NCBI RefSeq assembly: GCF_021730395.1 | Contig: NC_069369.1 | Location: 64,383,501 to 64,447,500 of the forward strand | Length of the DNA: 64,000 nucleotides | Direction: 5' to 3' | Source of the DNA: Mercenaria mercenaria | Taxonomy: Eukaryota; Mollusca; Bivalvia; Venerida; Veneridae | In this document: positions 23,898 to 36,700 of the stretch, one piece after another | How the letters are laid out: each line of letters begins with the position of its first letter | Numbering within the stretch: the stretch's first letter is position 1 | Made by a program: the position numbers and the translations under genes | The notes under the pieces: model-generated | The model's database searches: none | Seen by the model: only the letters and a program-made list of their open reading frames with translations | Told to the model about the DNA's origin: nothing

Positions 23898-26800
23898 ATG
23901 AATATCTCGGATCATTCAAATGGAAACAACGTAACGACCATCTCATTGCCATCACACTTCAATGTTTTATCGACTATTTGGATGGTTTTTGTGTTTTTCA
24001 TTGGGCTTATCGTGAACGGATTCATATTGACTGTATATGCAAAGAACAAACACTTTATAACACCGTTCACTATAAACATCATTTGCATGGTCTTCAACAA
24101 CATAGGCATGTGCTGTTTTGGTGTAGGAATGACACTGGTTGTTAAAGTCAGGCTTCTTTATCATAACGAGGTCAATATGGACCTTTGTGTTGCAGAAGCA
24201 TTTTCAACCTACCTCTGTGGACTAGCGAACTTATTCATTCAAGTCTCCATTGCAGTTTCACGTTTTTTCATTGTTACAAAGAAAACAAAACAGTTTGGAA
24301 AGCAAACATCCGTAATTTTGGTATGTTCGTGCGAAAGCGTTGCATTCATGTTTGCGGTTGCGCCGTTATCTGGATGGGGAGCATACGGTCTGACAGCTGA
24401 TGGTGCAACATGTGATCTTACCTGGAGGGGAAAAGATTCTGCCATTTCGTATTTGATTTCAGTTACAATAATGGGGTTTGTGATACCGATGGCTGTTATT
24501 GTTTTCTGTCATATTATGATCTACAGGACGGTAAGTTTACAATTTTAGTTTAAACTCGCGTTTAATTAGCTTTTACTTTATGCTCTTCAGTGAAATACTG
24601 AAATTTGTCAGTGAAATAAAAATTTTATTTTTCACTGGTACGGAACTACACTTGAATGCGAAATAATATGAATTATAAATGATAGAAAATTCCTTGCAAA
24701 ATATTCTTCAGTAAAGGTAGAGTATCTATAAATGTATAAAAATAATAACAGGATATTCATAAATATTTACATTTTAATATAAATAAATGTAAAAAGAAAT
24801 CAGGATACATTATAGAATTATTTACATTTTTTTCTACAAAGGTATTCTGATGTCACGATATTATGAAGTCATGATGCGATGCACGTGACGTTGCGCGGAC
24901 AAAATGGAATGTATAAAATAAATAGAAAATTTGTTTGTTTCAGTGTTGTAAGATCGAAATATATTTCACTCGTGAACACCATTATTTACATTTACACTCG
25001 TGGCTGTGCCACTCGTGAAAATATTGCATTATAATGTTCACTCGGTGAAATATGAAATATCTTTCGATCTTCCACTAAAACAAAAAAGTATCCTCTATTT
25101 ATCAACGCATGAAAATAGAAATGATACCATGTTAATAATATTTTTCCATGATAGACTGGTCAGTTTAAAATGATGTATCGTATGTTGGGATGTTATTTTT
25201 TTGTGCTGAGAATTTTTTTCTATTGGGATTGTATGTTATGTGCTGAGAAGCATCGTCTGTTTGGATGATATGATGATAATGTACACCTCACATTTTACCG
25301 ATGCCTGTTTCCCAGATTAGGGTCAGCTAAAAACTTACCATTAAAGCATCCGTAATTTTTAATAGGTTAATTTCGGTAATTTAGATTCTGCGTTTGGTCT
25401 TTTCTTCTGGAAATGAATAATTTTCAGCTCAGATATTGTATGCCAAACGGAATATACTCGAAATCCAAGTCATCTATTACTAAAAGGACTATTCAACTTT
25501 TAAATGTAGGCTGAACACCACTAAATCATGATGTTCTTTATTTCATATAAAATCCACTTACTTAATAACGTTATTTTGACATTTTCTAAAATATCAGATT
25601 TTCACAGACTTACATTCCCCTAATGTGCTTTATCTCTACTACAGAAAAAGAAAAAAAGGCTGTTAACTTTTACGTAAGAAAGTTACAGTTCATTGAATGC
25701 AACCTGTTGAATTTACTTCTTTCGTTTCTTTTCAAGACTATAAGATTCTTTCACTGGTGGTATGTGCAGATGGGAATATCCGGCTCGAGGGTAATTGTTT
25801 ATGGCGGTAACGAGGCTCTTGCCGAGTTACCACTTAAACAGTTACCCGGGATCCGGATATTTCCATCTGCACCTACCACCTGTGATTGAATCTTTTTCTT
25901 GCATGCCATATTCAACAAATAATAGTAAAAATAAATTCAAACAAATGAATTTTTATAGGACTTTTTTTCTGGAAGTAGCGTATTAACAAAGCGCGGGAAC
26001 TTTACGTCCGTAAACAGGAAGTACGTCATGACGTTACAAAGACGGAAACAACGTAATAATTTCGGTTTTGTTTTATCATTTGCAGTGAAACGTTATGTTT
26101 TTTTTCCGTAAAATGACGTTTTTTTAATCGAGAAATATGTTATAAGGCAGAAAGAGAAACTAAGGTATTTGATGTTTATTCTGTTTTACGTAAAACATTA
26201 TTACTAAACAAATCTACTGTACAGATGCAGTTCGTTATACGTCATTTACAGCACGAGAGTCGTAAGATGGAGTTTTCCAGCACCGGTGAAATCTCCAGAA
26301 ATCCCAGTCTGGTATGCAAGAAATAAAATTCTTACGCCGCCATTCCTACCTAGCATGCAACAGGATTGTGCCTATTTCGATAAAATGATACACATAGGTA
26401 CTGAAAGAAAACAAGATGTTATTGAGAAAGGGCACGAGGAAAGGAAGAAAGACTAGGACAATTTATATTTAGACCAATTTTGACTAGACTTGCGTATGCT
26501 TCCATCTGATTTGGTAATGATCAACCTGTACAAATTAAGTAGTCGTCATTCTCGTTTATTTAAGAATCGAGCGGCATATCATTCTCTGAACAAAACTTGG
26601 TAGATTTGATTAATGATAGTAACAATCGTGATTTCATGTTTTTTTCGAGTGTCGTTGTATATCATTATCTATGTAAAACTAGATAGATTTGATTAACAAT
26701 TGTAACAATCGTGCTATTAAAATTTTACAGTGCCGTTATATTCCTTATACGAGCCAATGTATCACCCATTTTCTGTTCAGCGAAATATGCAATATTTCTC

Positions 26801-28134
26801 GTAATTCAAAGGGAATGCTAAGTAGAACATGCATATTGTAGACTATTTTGATGTTTTACAAAATATGATATGGAGCCAGGACAAGAATTGAAAATGATAA
26901 CGTGTCTTTTTGAATAGAAATTGTATCAAGCGACTGGGCTAACTGGCAAGGTATTGATTACTTAGGACGTATTCGGCAAATATATACGTAACAGTCATTA
27001 AAACAATAGTTTTAAAACAGATTATAATAATAAAAGTGTGTAAATGTCCTTGACAAACATAGAGGCAAATATTTAGAATATCTTTAATTTGTTGCAGGTA
27101 ATAGCGTCACGTAGGCTGGCACAAAGCGGAAGTTACGACCAACGGCTACATCACAAGAAAGAGACGAAACTGTTCAAACTCAGTATTGTTATTGTAGGTG
27201 AGTATGCATACGAATTCATACAAAATGTTTCGTTTCTAGTTACGTTTAGATAAGAAAGCGTCAATCATAACTATATTTTGTTCTTTTGTACGTATTAGCT
27301 TTCATTTTCGAATCTGTATTCTTGCATGTGTGCATAGTTAACCGGTTTAAACTTCACAGTGATGTTTTCTTATACGGACCGTTCCAAGGCGGTGCCCTAC
27401 TATATTCCTTTATTCGTGTGTTTTGCTCTCGTTGTGTATATTTCTTTGGGTATATTTTCATTATATACATATTCATACGTACAGTGCTGCGAACCTTTCA
27501 CGCAGCCTACTTAAGACAAAGTTAGAAGTTAGATGTAAGATGTTTCACGAAAATCATTTTAAGCAGATTCTTTTTTTACTATTCGGCTATTCCTAGAAAC
27601 TTACTAGGACGAAATACGATACTTGTATCATAACGATGAATTAAAGACGTCATTTTGCTATGATATTAGTAATATCCTATGAAAGAGGTATATTTCAAAG
27701 GTACATACTTAGTTGAGAACTTAGGACAGAAATAAAAATGCAAGTCAAATTGAGTTTAGACATGGGATTTTCGTAACTGGTTTTATACGGCAATATACAG
27801 ATCACTCAAATGTATTAAGAAGGTTATTACTTTACATATCTTAATTCCACTTTCAGCGGCCTTTCTAACAGCATGGACCCCCTATGCCGTTGTTTCATTC
27901 TATGAAGCCTTTGGAAAACCAAAGAATTTAAATCCACTGTTGTCTCTAAGTGCTGCACTGTTTGCGAAGTCGGGGGTTATATGGAGTTGCGTCATATACA
28001 TTTCGGTGATGGATGAATTCAGGAAACAGGCAACTGCTATGGTAACATGCATACGACAGAAACGTGAAGAGGTGGTAACTTGTAGGGCGCAGATTTGTTT
28101 ACTGCGAAGTATAAATACTGAGGAGGAAAATTGA
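23898..28134 (+). CDS. Opsin-family receptor 1 (divergent)
   Basis: This is a seven-helix opsin of 336 residues, predicted to be a membrane photoreceptor or photoisomerase. Exons are 23898-24530, 27098-27197 and 27857-28134, with GT-AG introns in phases 0 and 1, matching its two paralogues. It shows N-terminal sequons (NIS, NVT), the helix 3/loop 2 cysteines (C97, C172), a glutamate at the rhodopsin-113 site (E100) and the retinal lysine in FAKS (K282). Departures are strong: SRF (121-123) replaces (E/D)RY, T166 replaces the glutamate at the rhodopsin-181 site, and SCVIY (288-292) replaces NPxxY. The C-tail is short, about 30 residues. The frame is intact throughout, so it looks functional, but its signalling may be altered. 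The opsin class (tetraopsin, neuropsin-like or xenopsin-like) cannot be settled by eye. TTTCTCAG just before the ATG may be an acceptor for a 5' leader exon. Confidence 0.92.
24940..25082. mobile_element. Hairpin MITE in opsin 1 intron 1
   Basis: The arms GTAAGATCGAAATATATTTC and GATATTTCATATTTCACC-like complements (right arm GAAATATCTTTCGATCTTCC) face each other around a short CACTCGTG-rich loop. No open frame. Confidence 0.65.
25745..25905. mobile_element. Hairpin MITE in opsin 1 intron 1
   Basis: The arm GTGCAGATGGGAATATCCGG is mirrored by CCGGATATTTCCATCTGCAC, with paired GGTAACGAGG-type sequence at the tip. It is the same family as the element at the window start. A fragment of the flanking motif (CCAGTCTGGTATGCAAGAA) appears again near 26308. 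Confidence 0.8.
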
Positions 28135-28214
28135 TTCATGGACATGGTTATCATAGTATACATAGGATTAGGGTATAATATGTACAATGGCATTTTTTTT
28201 CTTGTATGGTGCCA

Positions 28215-28530
28215 GTGGACAAAAAGACCTGGGTACATCTTTAGTAAGCCTAAGAGACGCGGGTAGATTTTTGGTAAGAGGAAAAAGGCACGGATGGTTT
28301 AGTTAAAACATATTTATTCCCAAACTAAAGTACACATATTAATAGATATATATCATATCTTGATAAAAGCAACAAAGGAATGGATTAGAATGGAAGACAA
28401 GTCTTATATAATTCTTCTCTTTAATTCACGGATATATCTTTAGTCAGACTACAAGGCCCGGAAAGATCTTTAATCAGACTATAAGACGCGGGAAGTACAA
28501 GAGCCGGGAAGGTCTTTAATCAGACTAAAA
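28215..28530 (+). repeat. Degenerate minisatellite after opsin 1
   Basis: The word ATCTTTAATCAGACTAAAAGACGCGGG recurs imperfectly about five times between 28238 and 28535. It starts about 80 bp after the opsin 1 stop codon, so it may fall in the transcript's 3' part. Confidence 0.6.
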
Positions 28531-28875
28531 GACGCCAGTAGAAAGTAATATTTTCTGTACTCAAATACTGTCCTCTGGACATTGATAAAAACTTTGTACT
28601 TTGGCATGTTTAGCCTTAATTTGAGTCTTTTTCATGATTTAATATGGATCAGAACGGAGCGACAATATTCTGTTTTACTGCCGCACTGTGCAGACATTAT
28701 CTGTAGACAATAATAGGCTCTCCAAATCATACATTTTTCGAGGCAGAAGCCGAAGATATATGAATTGTAATTATTTGTTTATTTAATCCTCATCCTCGTA
28801 AACGATCACTCAAATACAATGTGGTTCACTTTACAGTTAGTATGTATTATAGCTATACAATACAGAATTATAAGA

Positions 28876-29162
28876 TTTGTTTGTTTGTTTTGGGTTTAAC
28901 GCCGTTTTTCAACAGTATTTCAGTCATGTAACGGCGGGCAGTTAACCTAACCAGTGTTCCAGGATTCTGTACCAGTACAAACCTGTTCTCCGCAAGTAAC
29001 TGCCAACTTCCCCACATGAATCAGAGGTGGAGGACTAATGATTTCAGACACAATGTCGTTTATCAAATAGTCACGGAGAACATACGCCCCGCCCGAGGAT
29101 CGAACTCGCGACCCCGCGATCCGTAGACCAACGCTCTTACCTACTGAGCTAAGCGGGCGGGC
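28876..29162 (-). mobile_element. tRNA-derived SINE, first family
   Basis: On the minus strand the head begins CCCGCCCGCTTAGCTCAGTA (box A), has GAGTTCGATCC (box B) and closes with GGGCGGGG, so the tRNA-like arm is still nearly foldable. The body contains CTGCCCGCCGTTACATGACT, and the tail ends in A-rich sequence (TTTGTTTGTTTT on the plus strand). TAAGA flanks both sides (28871-28875 and 29163-29167). Clam SINEs of the Rudi/MetaSINE type are possible relatives, which I could not check. Confidence 0.88.
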
Positions 29163-29319
29163 TAAGAGACTATGTACATATATAGTAAAACAATAGACAA
29201 TTGAATTCATGCACACACAAAAATTGACATAATCATGCTAAAGGACAGTAAATGTTGCTGTAACAAAAAAAAAATGGACACTAATGCGCTGAATAAAAAT
29301 TGCGCTAGACAATTTATTG

Positions 29320-29510
29320 TGTGTGTGTGTGTGTGGGTTTAACGTCTTTTTCAACAATTTTTCAGTCATATAAACGACGGGGACAATTTATTATCACCTC
29401 GGCTAGATCATATGTGTGGAGGCTAGCTACTCCTTGGATGATTAATAATCAAAACAAGGAGCTGCGATTTCAAACCCTGGTGTCCGACAATAAGTGATTA
29501 TCGCCCCGAC
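29320..29510 (-). mobile_element. Degenerate SINE with a TG microsatellite at its tail
   Basis: A TG run near 29320-29334 is followed by GGGTTTAACGTCTTTTTCAAC and AGTCATATAAACGACGGGG, which match the tail domain of the SINE at 28876-29162 on the same strand. The tRNA head is hardly recognisable. Confidence 0.6.
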
Positions 29511-30268
29511 ACAACATTATCACATTTATCACGTTAGGATACGTAAAATTTACAAATTTCCAAAAGATTCCATTCTTTCCTGACTAACATTTAATAAACA
29601 CTTCGTAATTGCGATATACGTGTACGTTATCGTACGTATATCGGCTAATTTCAGCTAAAAGTTATAAGGAATAACTTCACAAATTAAAAAATGCTATAAA
29701 ACAGAACTAAATATTCCCTGTATATCCTATGTAAAATGGACAAAGAGTTGAAACACTTAGCTAGACCTACTTAAGCGTATTCCATTCCTCACTTTGAAGA
29801 TTTATCCTAGTCTAAGAGCTAACATAAAACAAAGAGAAATGTCTGGGTCATGTAACACAATATTTTCTGTGCCATATTTGCATACGGCTGTATACCCAAA
29901 TATTTCTAAGAAAATGTATTTTTTGTTTATTTCCTTTTGTAAGCTCTGAAGATAAAACTTAGTACTTTAGAAAGACACTGTCGGTTATATCAATGGCGTT
30001 TCTTACGTAGAGACAAATGAGGCGTAGAAACTCTGACGTTTCAGGATAAGATAAAATTTGACGGAAGTTATTCACGGTGTCTGTACTATATAACGCGAGA
30101 GGTTTGTTGTCGATAAATGTCTCGGGTTTTTACTTTCTGTAACGATTGTGAAGACTGAAGATGATTCTATCAGTTCGGCAGTTTGTTAGAATGAAAAGAC
30201 TGTCATCAACTAAACCTCACAGTCATATCTGGTAAAGCTGTCTTTGAACAAAGCCTGATTTTACTTAA

Positions 30269-30475
30269 CCCTTAGCCTGCTAGTGGCAAGTGATTCTGCC
30301 TTTGCGACCAGTACAGACCAAGATCATCCTGCACATCCTTGCAGTCTGATCATGGTCTGCACTGTTCGCCATTCAGTCAGTATCTTTTTTTGGTAAGCAC
30401 CCCTTTTAACAGTTAATGGTACTGTCCAAATTGACAGATGGACAATTTCATTATAGAAATTTAGCATGGTACGGG
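30269..30475. mobile_element. piggyBac-like MITE (TTAA target)
   Basis: The ends CCCTTAGCCTGCTA and TTAGCATGGTACGGG are imperfect inverses, flanked by TTAA on both sides (30265-30268, 30476-30479). Unit B has the uninterrupted empty site near 42754 (TTTCACTATAAC), so this insertion followed the duplication or was lost cleanly from B. Confidence 0.85.
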
Positions 30476-31660
30476 TTAACTATAACAAGTTTATATACAG
30501 ATATGTACATTCGTAAATAATTCAAGACTTTTACTAAGACATTTGACTGATGTATGATACGCCAGTCATTGCATCAGTATGCTCTCTTTTCGCTTAAATA
30601 CATTTTTGTCTAGAAATGAATTTTGTCATATTGCGTCAGTTGAGTAGATGATCCTGTTTTTCATGTCTCAGTTGTAGGCCGAGACATACCAGTTTTGGAA
30701 CGGAAAGTTCTAGACTGTAGGATTTAAAGACTAATCTGTAGATAACGAACCTATATTGCGTTCAACGGATCAAACAATGATAATATAGATTAACACATGA
30801 AGAACAATGACTAAAATGCTGGGGAAAATATAAAGACTGTTGAGGCGCTCAGTAAATAATTATGTTTATCATGAAATTTATGCATTTCATAATCATGAAA
30901 TTTATGCATTTCATAAGCATGAATTCAAAGTGGATTCGATGTTTTTTTCAATGTGTAACACCCCTAACACTTCTCCGCAATCCTACCGACTAGAGCGGCA
31001 CTCTGTTAAACAGATACATTGATTAATAATATGATCCCAAAATAACAGAAAATATAAACATACTCTTTAAAAGTAATTATCATTATAAAGATAAACATTA
31101 CCAAAGAATGACGAAAATAAGATATACAAACAGGATTTTAATATGCATAGCTCGGACGAATGTCTTTATTTTCTTTAGCAAAAGCTAAGACATAAGGTTG
31201 AAAGGGTTGCCATGGTGTTTCTAGCATGACAATATTTTATTGAGCATTATACGCGCACTATGATTACCATATACGGATATGATACTTAACCCTATTAAAT
31301 GTACTAATGAATGAGTGACACTTGGTGTTTTTTGAGTTTCTTACTTGACTCTGAAGCCGAAGTGAAACGATACACAACTTATTGTTTTTATTATATAATT
31401 AAAAGTCCAAAAAATAAAAGATAATATTATAGTGTACATGTCACTTTCGCTTAAAAGTAGACTGAAAAACATTATTGTACGAACAGTTCTGTAATCGTCG
31501 TTGTTTTTTTTTTTTTTCAAATTAAAACTTTTATGCATTTCTTTATATCACCATTCAGTTGAATTTTACAACCTATTTAACGGACAAAAATCCTGTCTGA
31601 AAATGAGCACATACAGTTTCAAGCATCCCAAAGCACCACCAAGTTTGTGCTACACATATA

Positions 31661-31853
31661 TTTGATGTACTTTACTTTCTGGGTTGTGCTTGAACGTTTA
31701 AGCTATCTTGTTTGACGCTATATATGATGTGTAACATTGTTGGTACTTTTATAATATTTGATGTACTTTACTTTTTGGGTTGTGCTTGAACGTTTTAGCT
31801 ATCTTGTTTGACGCTATATATGATGTGTAACATTGTTGGTACTTTTATAATGG
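31661..31853 (+). repeat. Two-copy tandem duplication, 96 bp
   Basis: TTTGATGTACTTTACTTT begins at 31661 and again at 31757, and the two 96-bp copies are almost identical through GTTGGTACTTTTATAAT. No function is evident. Confidence 0.9.
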
Positions 31854-32120
31854 TATTGATGTAATTCTCAATATGTTTCAGTCCATGTAAGGATGTCATA
31901 AAGTGATTCATGATCATAGTACTACAGAATAAATCGTACAAAAATGTTAAAAAATGTTTATATTATGTAAGCATCAATGACACATGACAAATTATACTTC
32001 AGTCATATATTGTACATTGGTGTTATATAGAGTGTCTGCTGGCTGTAATATTGCTAAAACATATGTTACCGTAATTAGACAGAAGTAAATGTAGTTACTA
32101 AATTTAATGTTTTAAATACA

Positions 32121-32366
32121 ATGTCAAGTCGATCTGAATTATATGTAATGTGGGTTCGAGCCTCACTCGGGGCGTTGAATTCTTCATGTGAGGAAGCCAT
32201 CCAGCTGGCTTACGGAAGGTCGGTGGTTCTACCCAGGTGCCCGCTCTTAATGAAATACCGGTAATGCATGGAGGGGCACCTGGGGTCTTCCTCCACCATT
32301 AAAGCTGGAAAGTCGCCATATGACCTATCATGTGTCGGTGCGACGTTAAATCCTACAAAAAAAAAA
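32121..32366 (+). mobile_element. tRNA-derived SINE, second family, with A-tail
   Basis: It runs from a degraded tRNA head with GGGTTCGAGCC (box B) to the shared tail GTCGCCATATGACC...GTGCGACGTTAAATCC and a ten-base A run. TTAAATACA flanks both sides (32112-32120, 32367-32375), a clear target duplication. It lies upstream of opsin 2. Confidence 0.87.
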
Positions 32367-32580
32367 TTAAATACATCTTTTCTTTTGAATGAATTAGTTC
32401 GGTTTTTCCTTTATGAACCTGTTCTAAAAACTTAAAATTTACAACAGTGATACCATTGCCAAAATGTGAACAACGAAATAAATAATGATTACACTTCCAT
32501 CCAACAATCTTATTCAAAAATCATTATAGTCACAGAAACGGATCTATTTGATGAAAGATGTTACCAAAGAGTACCATATG

Positions 32581-32740
32581 CTTCTGGTCAGGATCCATGC
32601 TGTTTGCTAACAGTATCTCTAATACCAATAGGCTTTTAAAGCGAAAAGCATGGATCCTGACCAGACTGCGCGGATGCGCAGGCTGGTCTGGATCCATGCT
32701 GGTCGCAAAGCCACTATGTTGGTTTTCTCATGGCACGGCT
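32581..32740. mobile_element. Hairpin MITE, relative of 10012-10244, left arm shortened
   Basis: The right arm (CTGCGCGGATGCGCAGGCTG to CATGGCACGGCT) is close to the element at 10012-10244. The left arm keeps only GGTCAGGATCCATGCTG. Confidence 0.8.
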
Positions 32741-33746
32741 AAAATATTAGTGCATCAATCTTTTCTGACTACGTGTTATTGTTTGGAACATTATCTCGCT
32801 CCATTTATTGAGAAACAACATGTACTAGTAGTTGATACATACTACACTTCTATGCACGTTGTCTATAATCTAGACTGAATGCATGTTATAAATGCATATA
32901 GTTTCTCATGAAAATATATAAAACTGATAATCTAAACACAATGTTTTGATGATATCTTTTAAGTTATTAAAATTTCCAGTTAATACTTCAGTTATTTTTA
33001 GTTAAAACTGGCGAAAATACAGCTGTGGTATATGTGGGGGTGTATTTTAACCCCTAAATTTAATTTAGGACACGTAAAAAAGTGAAATAACATTTTACAC
33101 CAAGACTTTGATAGCTTTAAAACATTTACATAGAAAAAAAAATGAAAGCCAGTACTGAAACAGCCTTGTAAGATTTTATTTATAAACGAAAATAGTTTCA
33201 AGGAGAGAATTCCACATTGTTCGTATAACAGGTTAATTATGTTTGACATACGATAGAAAGACAGAAACTGGCCGACTGACCACGTATCCAGACGCATTGT
33301 GTATTTTAAAAAACAAATGAAAATGTCACCGCTTCTTTGGCGACCTATGGTTCGAGCCTCGATTTGAACAATGTGTATAGACGTACTACAGAGCACAACA
33401 AAGTGTTGTTTTCTTACACACAAATATGTCTCGAAGTACTTGAACATCCCTTTTATTGATGTGACAATAAAACAGTTATTATTAATGTAGTGTATTGTTT
33501 CGCACCTTGCGCTTGCCCAATACTCCACCCTTTATTCATCACAATAGTTTTCATTAATAATGATTATCCATTTCGTGCAAATATCAGTGAGAGTGACATG
33601 ACAGTGCTTCATTTGAAAGAAACGATAGAAAAAATATATGTGAAATGTGTGTTGATAAACACATTTAAACTTATACAAATGATGTGATTGTGGATTGAAA
33701 AAAAAAAACAGCGGAAAAACGGCTTACAAGTTCAAATACACTAGCT

Positions 33747-36700
33747 ATGAATACGTCCGGATTACAAGTATCGGGCTTTGCCAATGCTACTGCAATGGTT
33801 ACTCCTAGATGGGTAGAAATTTTGTCAGCAAGTTGGTTGTGCATTATTCTTGTTGGAGGAATTTTACTAAATGGGGGAACGCTACTCGTATTTGTTAAGC
33901 ACAAACGCCTTGTCACAACAAATAATGTGTACGTTATTTCATTAATAATCAACAATTTATTGATATGTATTCTAGCGACCGGAATGCCAATCGTAGCTGA
34001 GATCGGCGGTCACTGGTTACAACTGATGGATATGAAGTCTTGCATTTTCGAAGCATTCATAGTATATTTATTCGGATTAGCGTCAATGTTTGTGCTGGTT
34101 GCTACAGCAGTTTCGCGATTCATCGCCATCACTCGGCCATTCCTTGCTGCGAGAATAAACAAAAGACAAGCTGTTTTTGCAGTGTGCATTTGTAAATTAT
34201 TTGCACTTTGTTTCGCCGTGGCACCGCTGGTAGGTTGGGGATCATACGGACTCGAGGCACATGGCACATCATGTGGCTTGGACTGGAGGGACCGAAGTAA
34301 TGGGTTCTTATCATATTTGATCGTCATTACGGCAGTCTGTTTTGTCATTCCCATGGCAACGATGACGTTTAGCTACATCAGGATTTACATTACTGTAAGT
34401 ATTGACATTTTAATTACCACATTCGTTACATGATGGACACATTTCACGGGTTTCGTGTGTGTTTATATGGAAATATACCAAACAGATCGTAAGATAAAAT
34501 GTACATTTAGTCCATACCGGTATTAGAATGTAAAATGAATGTAAATACGAACTTTGTACAAATGTTTATTATTGTATCTTTTGTTCTTGCCGAAACCAAT
34601 CATTGAGATCCAAACAATGTTTTGTATTCATCTTATTCTTTCGTGACAAAACTACTTTTTGCGCAACTATTTCGATGACTAACAGGTGACATACGAACAA
34701 CTGGGCAAAGCTACATATTGTACATCAATAATATCAGGTAAATGCTCCGGTAAGATGGTACGAGAAAAACAGAATAATATAAAAAGTCATGTAAATGCTC
34801 AGGTTACAGAGTATAAGAAAAACAGGATAAAGTACATGTAAAAGCTCAGGTATCAAAGTGTGAGAAAAGAAGGATGAAATATATGTAGATACTCGGGTAA
34901 GAGTGCATAGGGAAAAAAACAGGATAATATACATGTAAATGCACAGGAAAGCGAGTATGAGAAAAAAAAAGAATAATATACATGTAAATGATAAGGTAAG
35001 AGAGAATGAGAACAACAGAATGATATACATGTAAATATTCAGGTTAGAGAGTATGCGAAATACAGAAAAATATACATGTAAACGTTCAGGTTAGAGAGTA
35101 TGCGAAATACAGAAAAATATACATGTAAATGTTCAGGTTAGAGGGTAGGCGAACAACAGAAAAATATACATTTAAATGCTCAGTTCAAAGAGTATGAGGA
35201 AAAACAATATAAATTAGAGAGAATGAAAATAAATAGGATAAAATACTTGTAAATGCTCAGGTAAGAGTGTATGAGAAGAAAGTAGGATAAGTACATGTAA
35301 ATGCTATGGCAAGAGAGTATGAGAAGAAAGAAGGATAATATACATGTAGATGCTAAGGTTAGATAACATGAATAGAAAGTATGAGAAGAAAGTAGGATAA
35401 AATACATGTAAGTGCTCAAGTTAGAGAGTATGAGAAGAAAGTAAAATAAAATGCATGTAAATGATAAGAGTAGAGAGTATGGTAAGCAAGTTTAAGGAGA
35501 CAGTAGGATAAAATACATGTAAGTGCACAGGTTAGAGAGTATGAGAAGAAAGTAAAATAAAATACATGTAAATGCTTTGATTAGAGTGTATGAGAAGAAC
35601 GTAGGATGAAATACATGTAAATGCTAAGATTAGAGAGTGTGAGAAGAAAGTTTAAGGTCACACACCAGTAAATATTATTCCCGATATATTCTACATAAAA
35701 CTGAAATTTTGTAAACAGCTACCAAACATAGCTAGACCCATTTCAGAGAACAAATCCTTACCTCAATTTAAAGAGTTATGATCAAACTGATATAAAATAA
35801 ACAGAAAAGTAGGGGTCATGTATCTTCTAAGAGAGATTTCTCTTGTCACATTTGCTTACTGTAAAATCACATCAAAATCACACAAAATGACTGCTGTGAT
35901 CTAGAAGTACTACTCATAGTAAAATTGAGTTTCACTCTACCAAATACAACCTCCTCTCCCATTTTTCCTACCAAAATGTCAAAGATACATCCACAATGAA
36001 ATTTAAACAGAAACCAGCTTTAATTTAGACCTCTGTGGCCATGCTAAGTGACAAATTAGTGTTCAAAAACATGTCCGCCATTACGCGACTAGACCAGATG
36101 GCCCCCACGCTGGTTCCTTTACTATTGTTAGGCCTTAAGAAGAAAGTAGGATAAAATACATGAAAATGCCCAGGTTAGAGAGTATGAGAAGAAAGTAGGA
36201 TAAAATACATGTAAATGCTATGATACGAGAGTATGAGAAGAAAGTATAAGAAGACAGTAGGATAAAATACAATGTAAATGCTCAGGTTAAAGAGTATTAG
36301 GAGAAATTTGGATAAAATGTATACATGTAAATTCTAAGGTTAAAGAATATGAGAAGAAATTATAAGAAGAAAGTAGGATAAAATAAAATTATGTAAATGC
36401 TCAGGTTAGAGAGTATTAGAAGAAAATTGGATAAAATACATGTAAATGATATGGTTGAAGAGTATGAGAAGAAAATATAAGAAGAAAGTAGGATAAAATA
36501 CATGTAAGTGCTCAGGTTAGAGAGTAATATGAAATAAGGCACTGCCTCAATCGGGAATCGATCCGACTTCAACTCATCTCATAAGATTTGAAAAGAACTG
36601 TCTAATGACAGCACGGAAGTTCACCTTTTTTTTATAAATTTGATAGTAAATATATTAAATATCTCATTCGGTATATCGCATGTTACCGTAGAGGGATCGA

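Noticed and set aside
29088-29160. Possible tRNA gene (also at 60058-60130)
   Set aside because: The tRNA-like part is joined to a SINE body and A-rich tail with target duplications; it is the SINE head.
32998-33528. 176-codon minus-strand frame upstream of opsin 2
   Set aside because: The paralogous region in unit B (about 43490-44050) has no matching open frame, so it is probably chance in AT-rich DNA.
34734-35419. Hydrophobic minus-strand frames that look like membrane proteins
   Set aside because: They are the complement of the 46-bp intron repeat, low-complexity Tyr/Leu/Ser/Ile strings with no conservation beyond the repeat.
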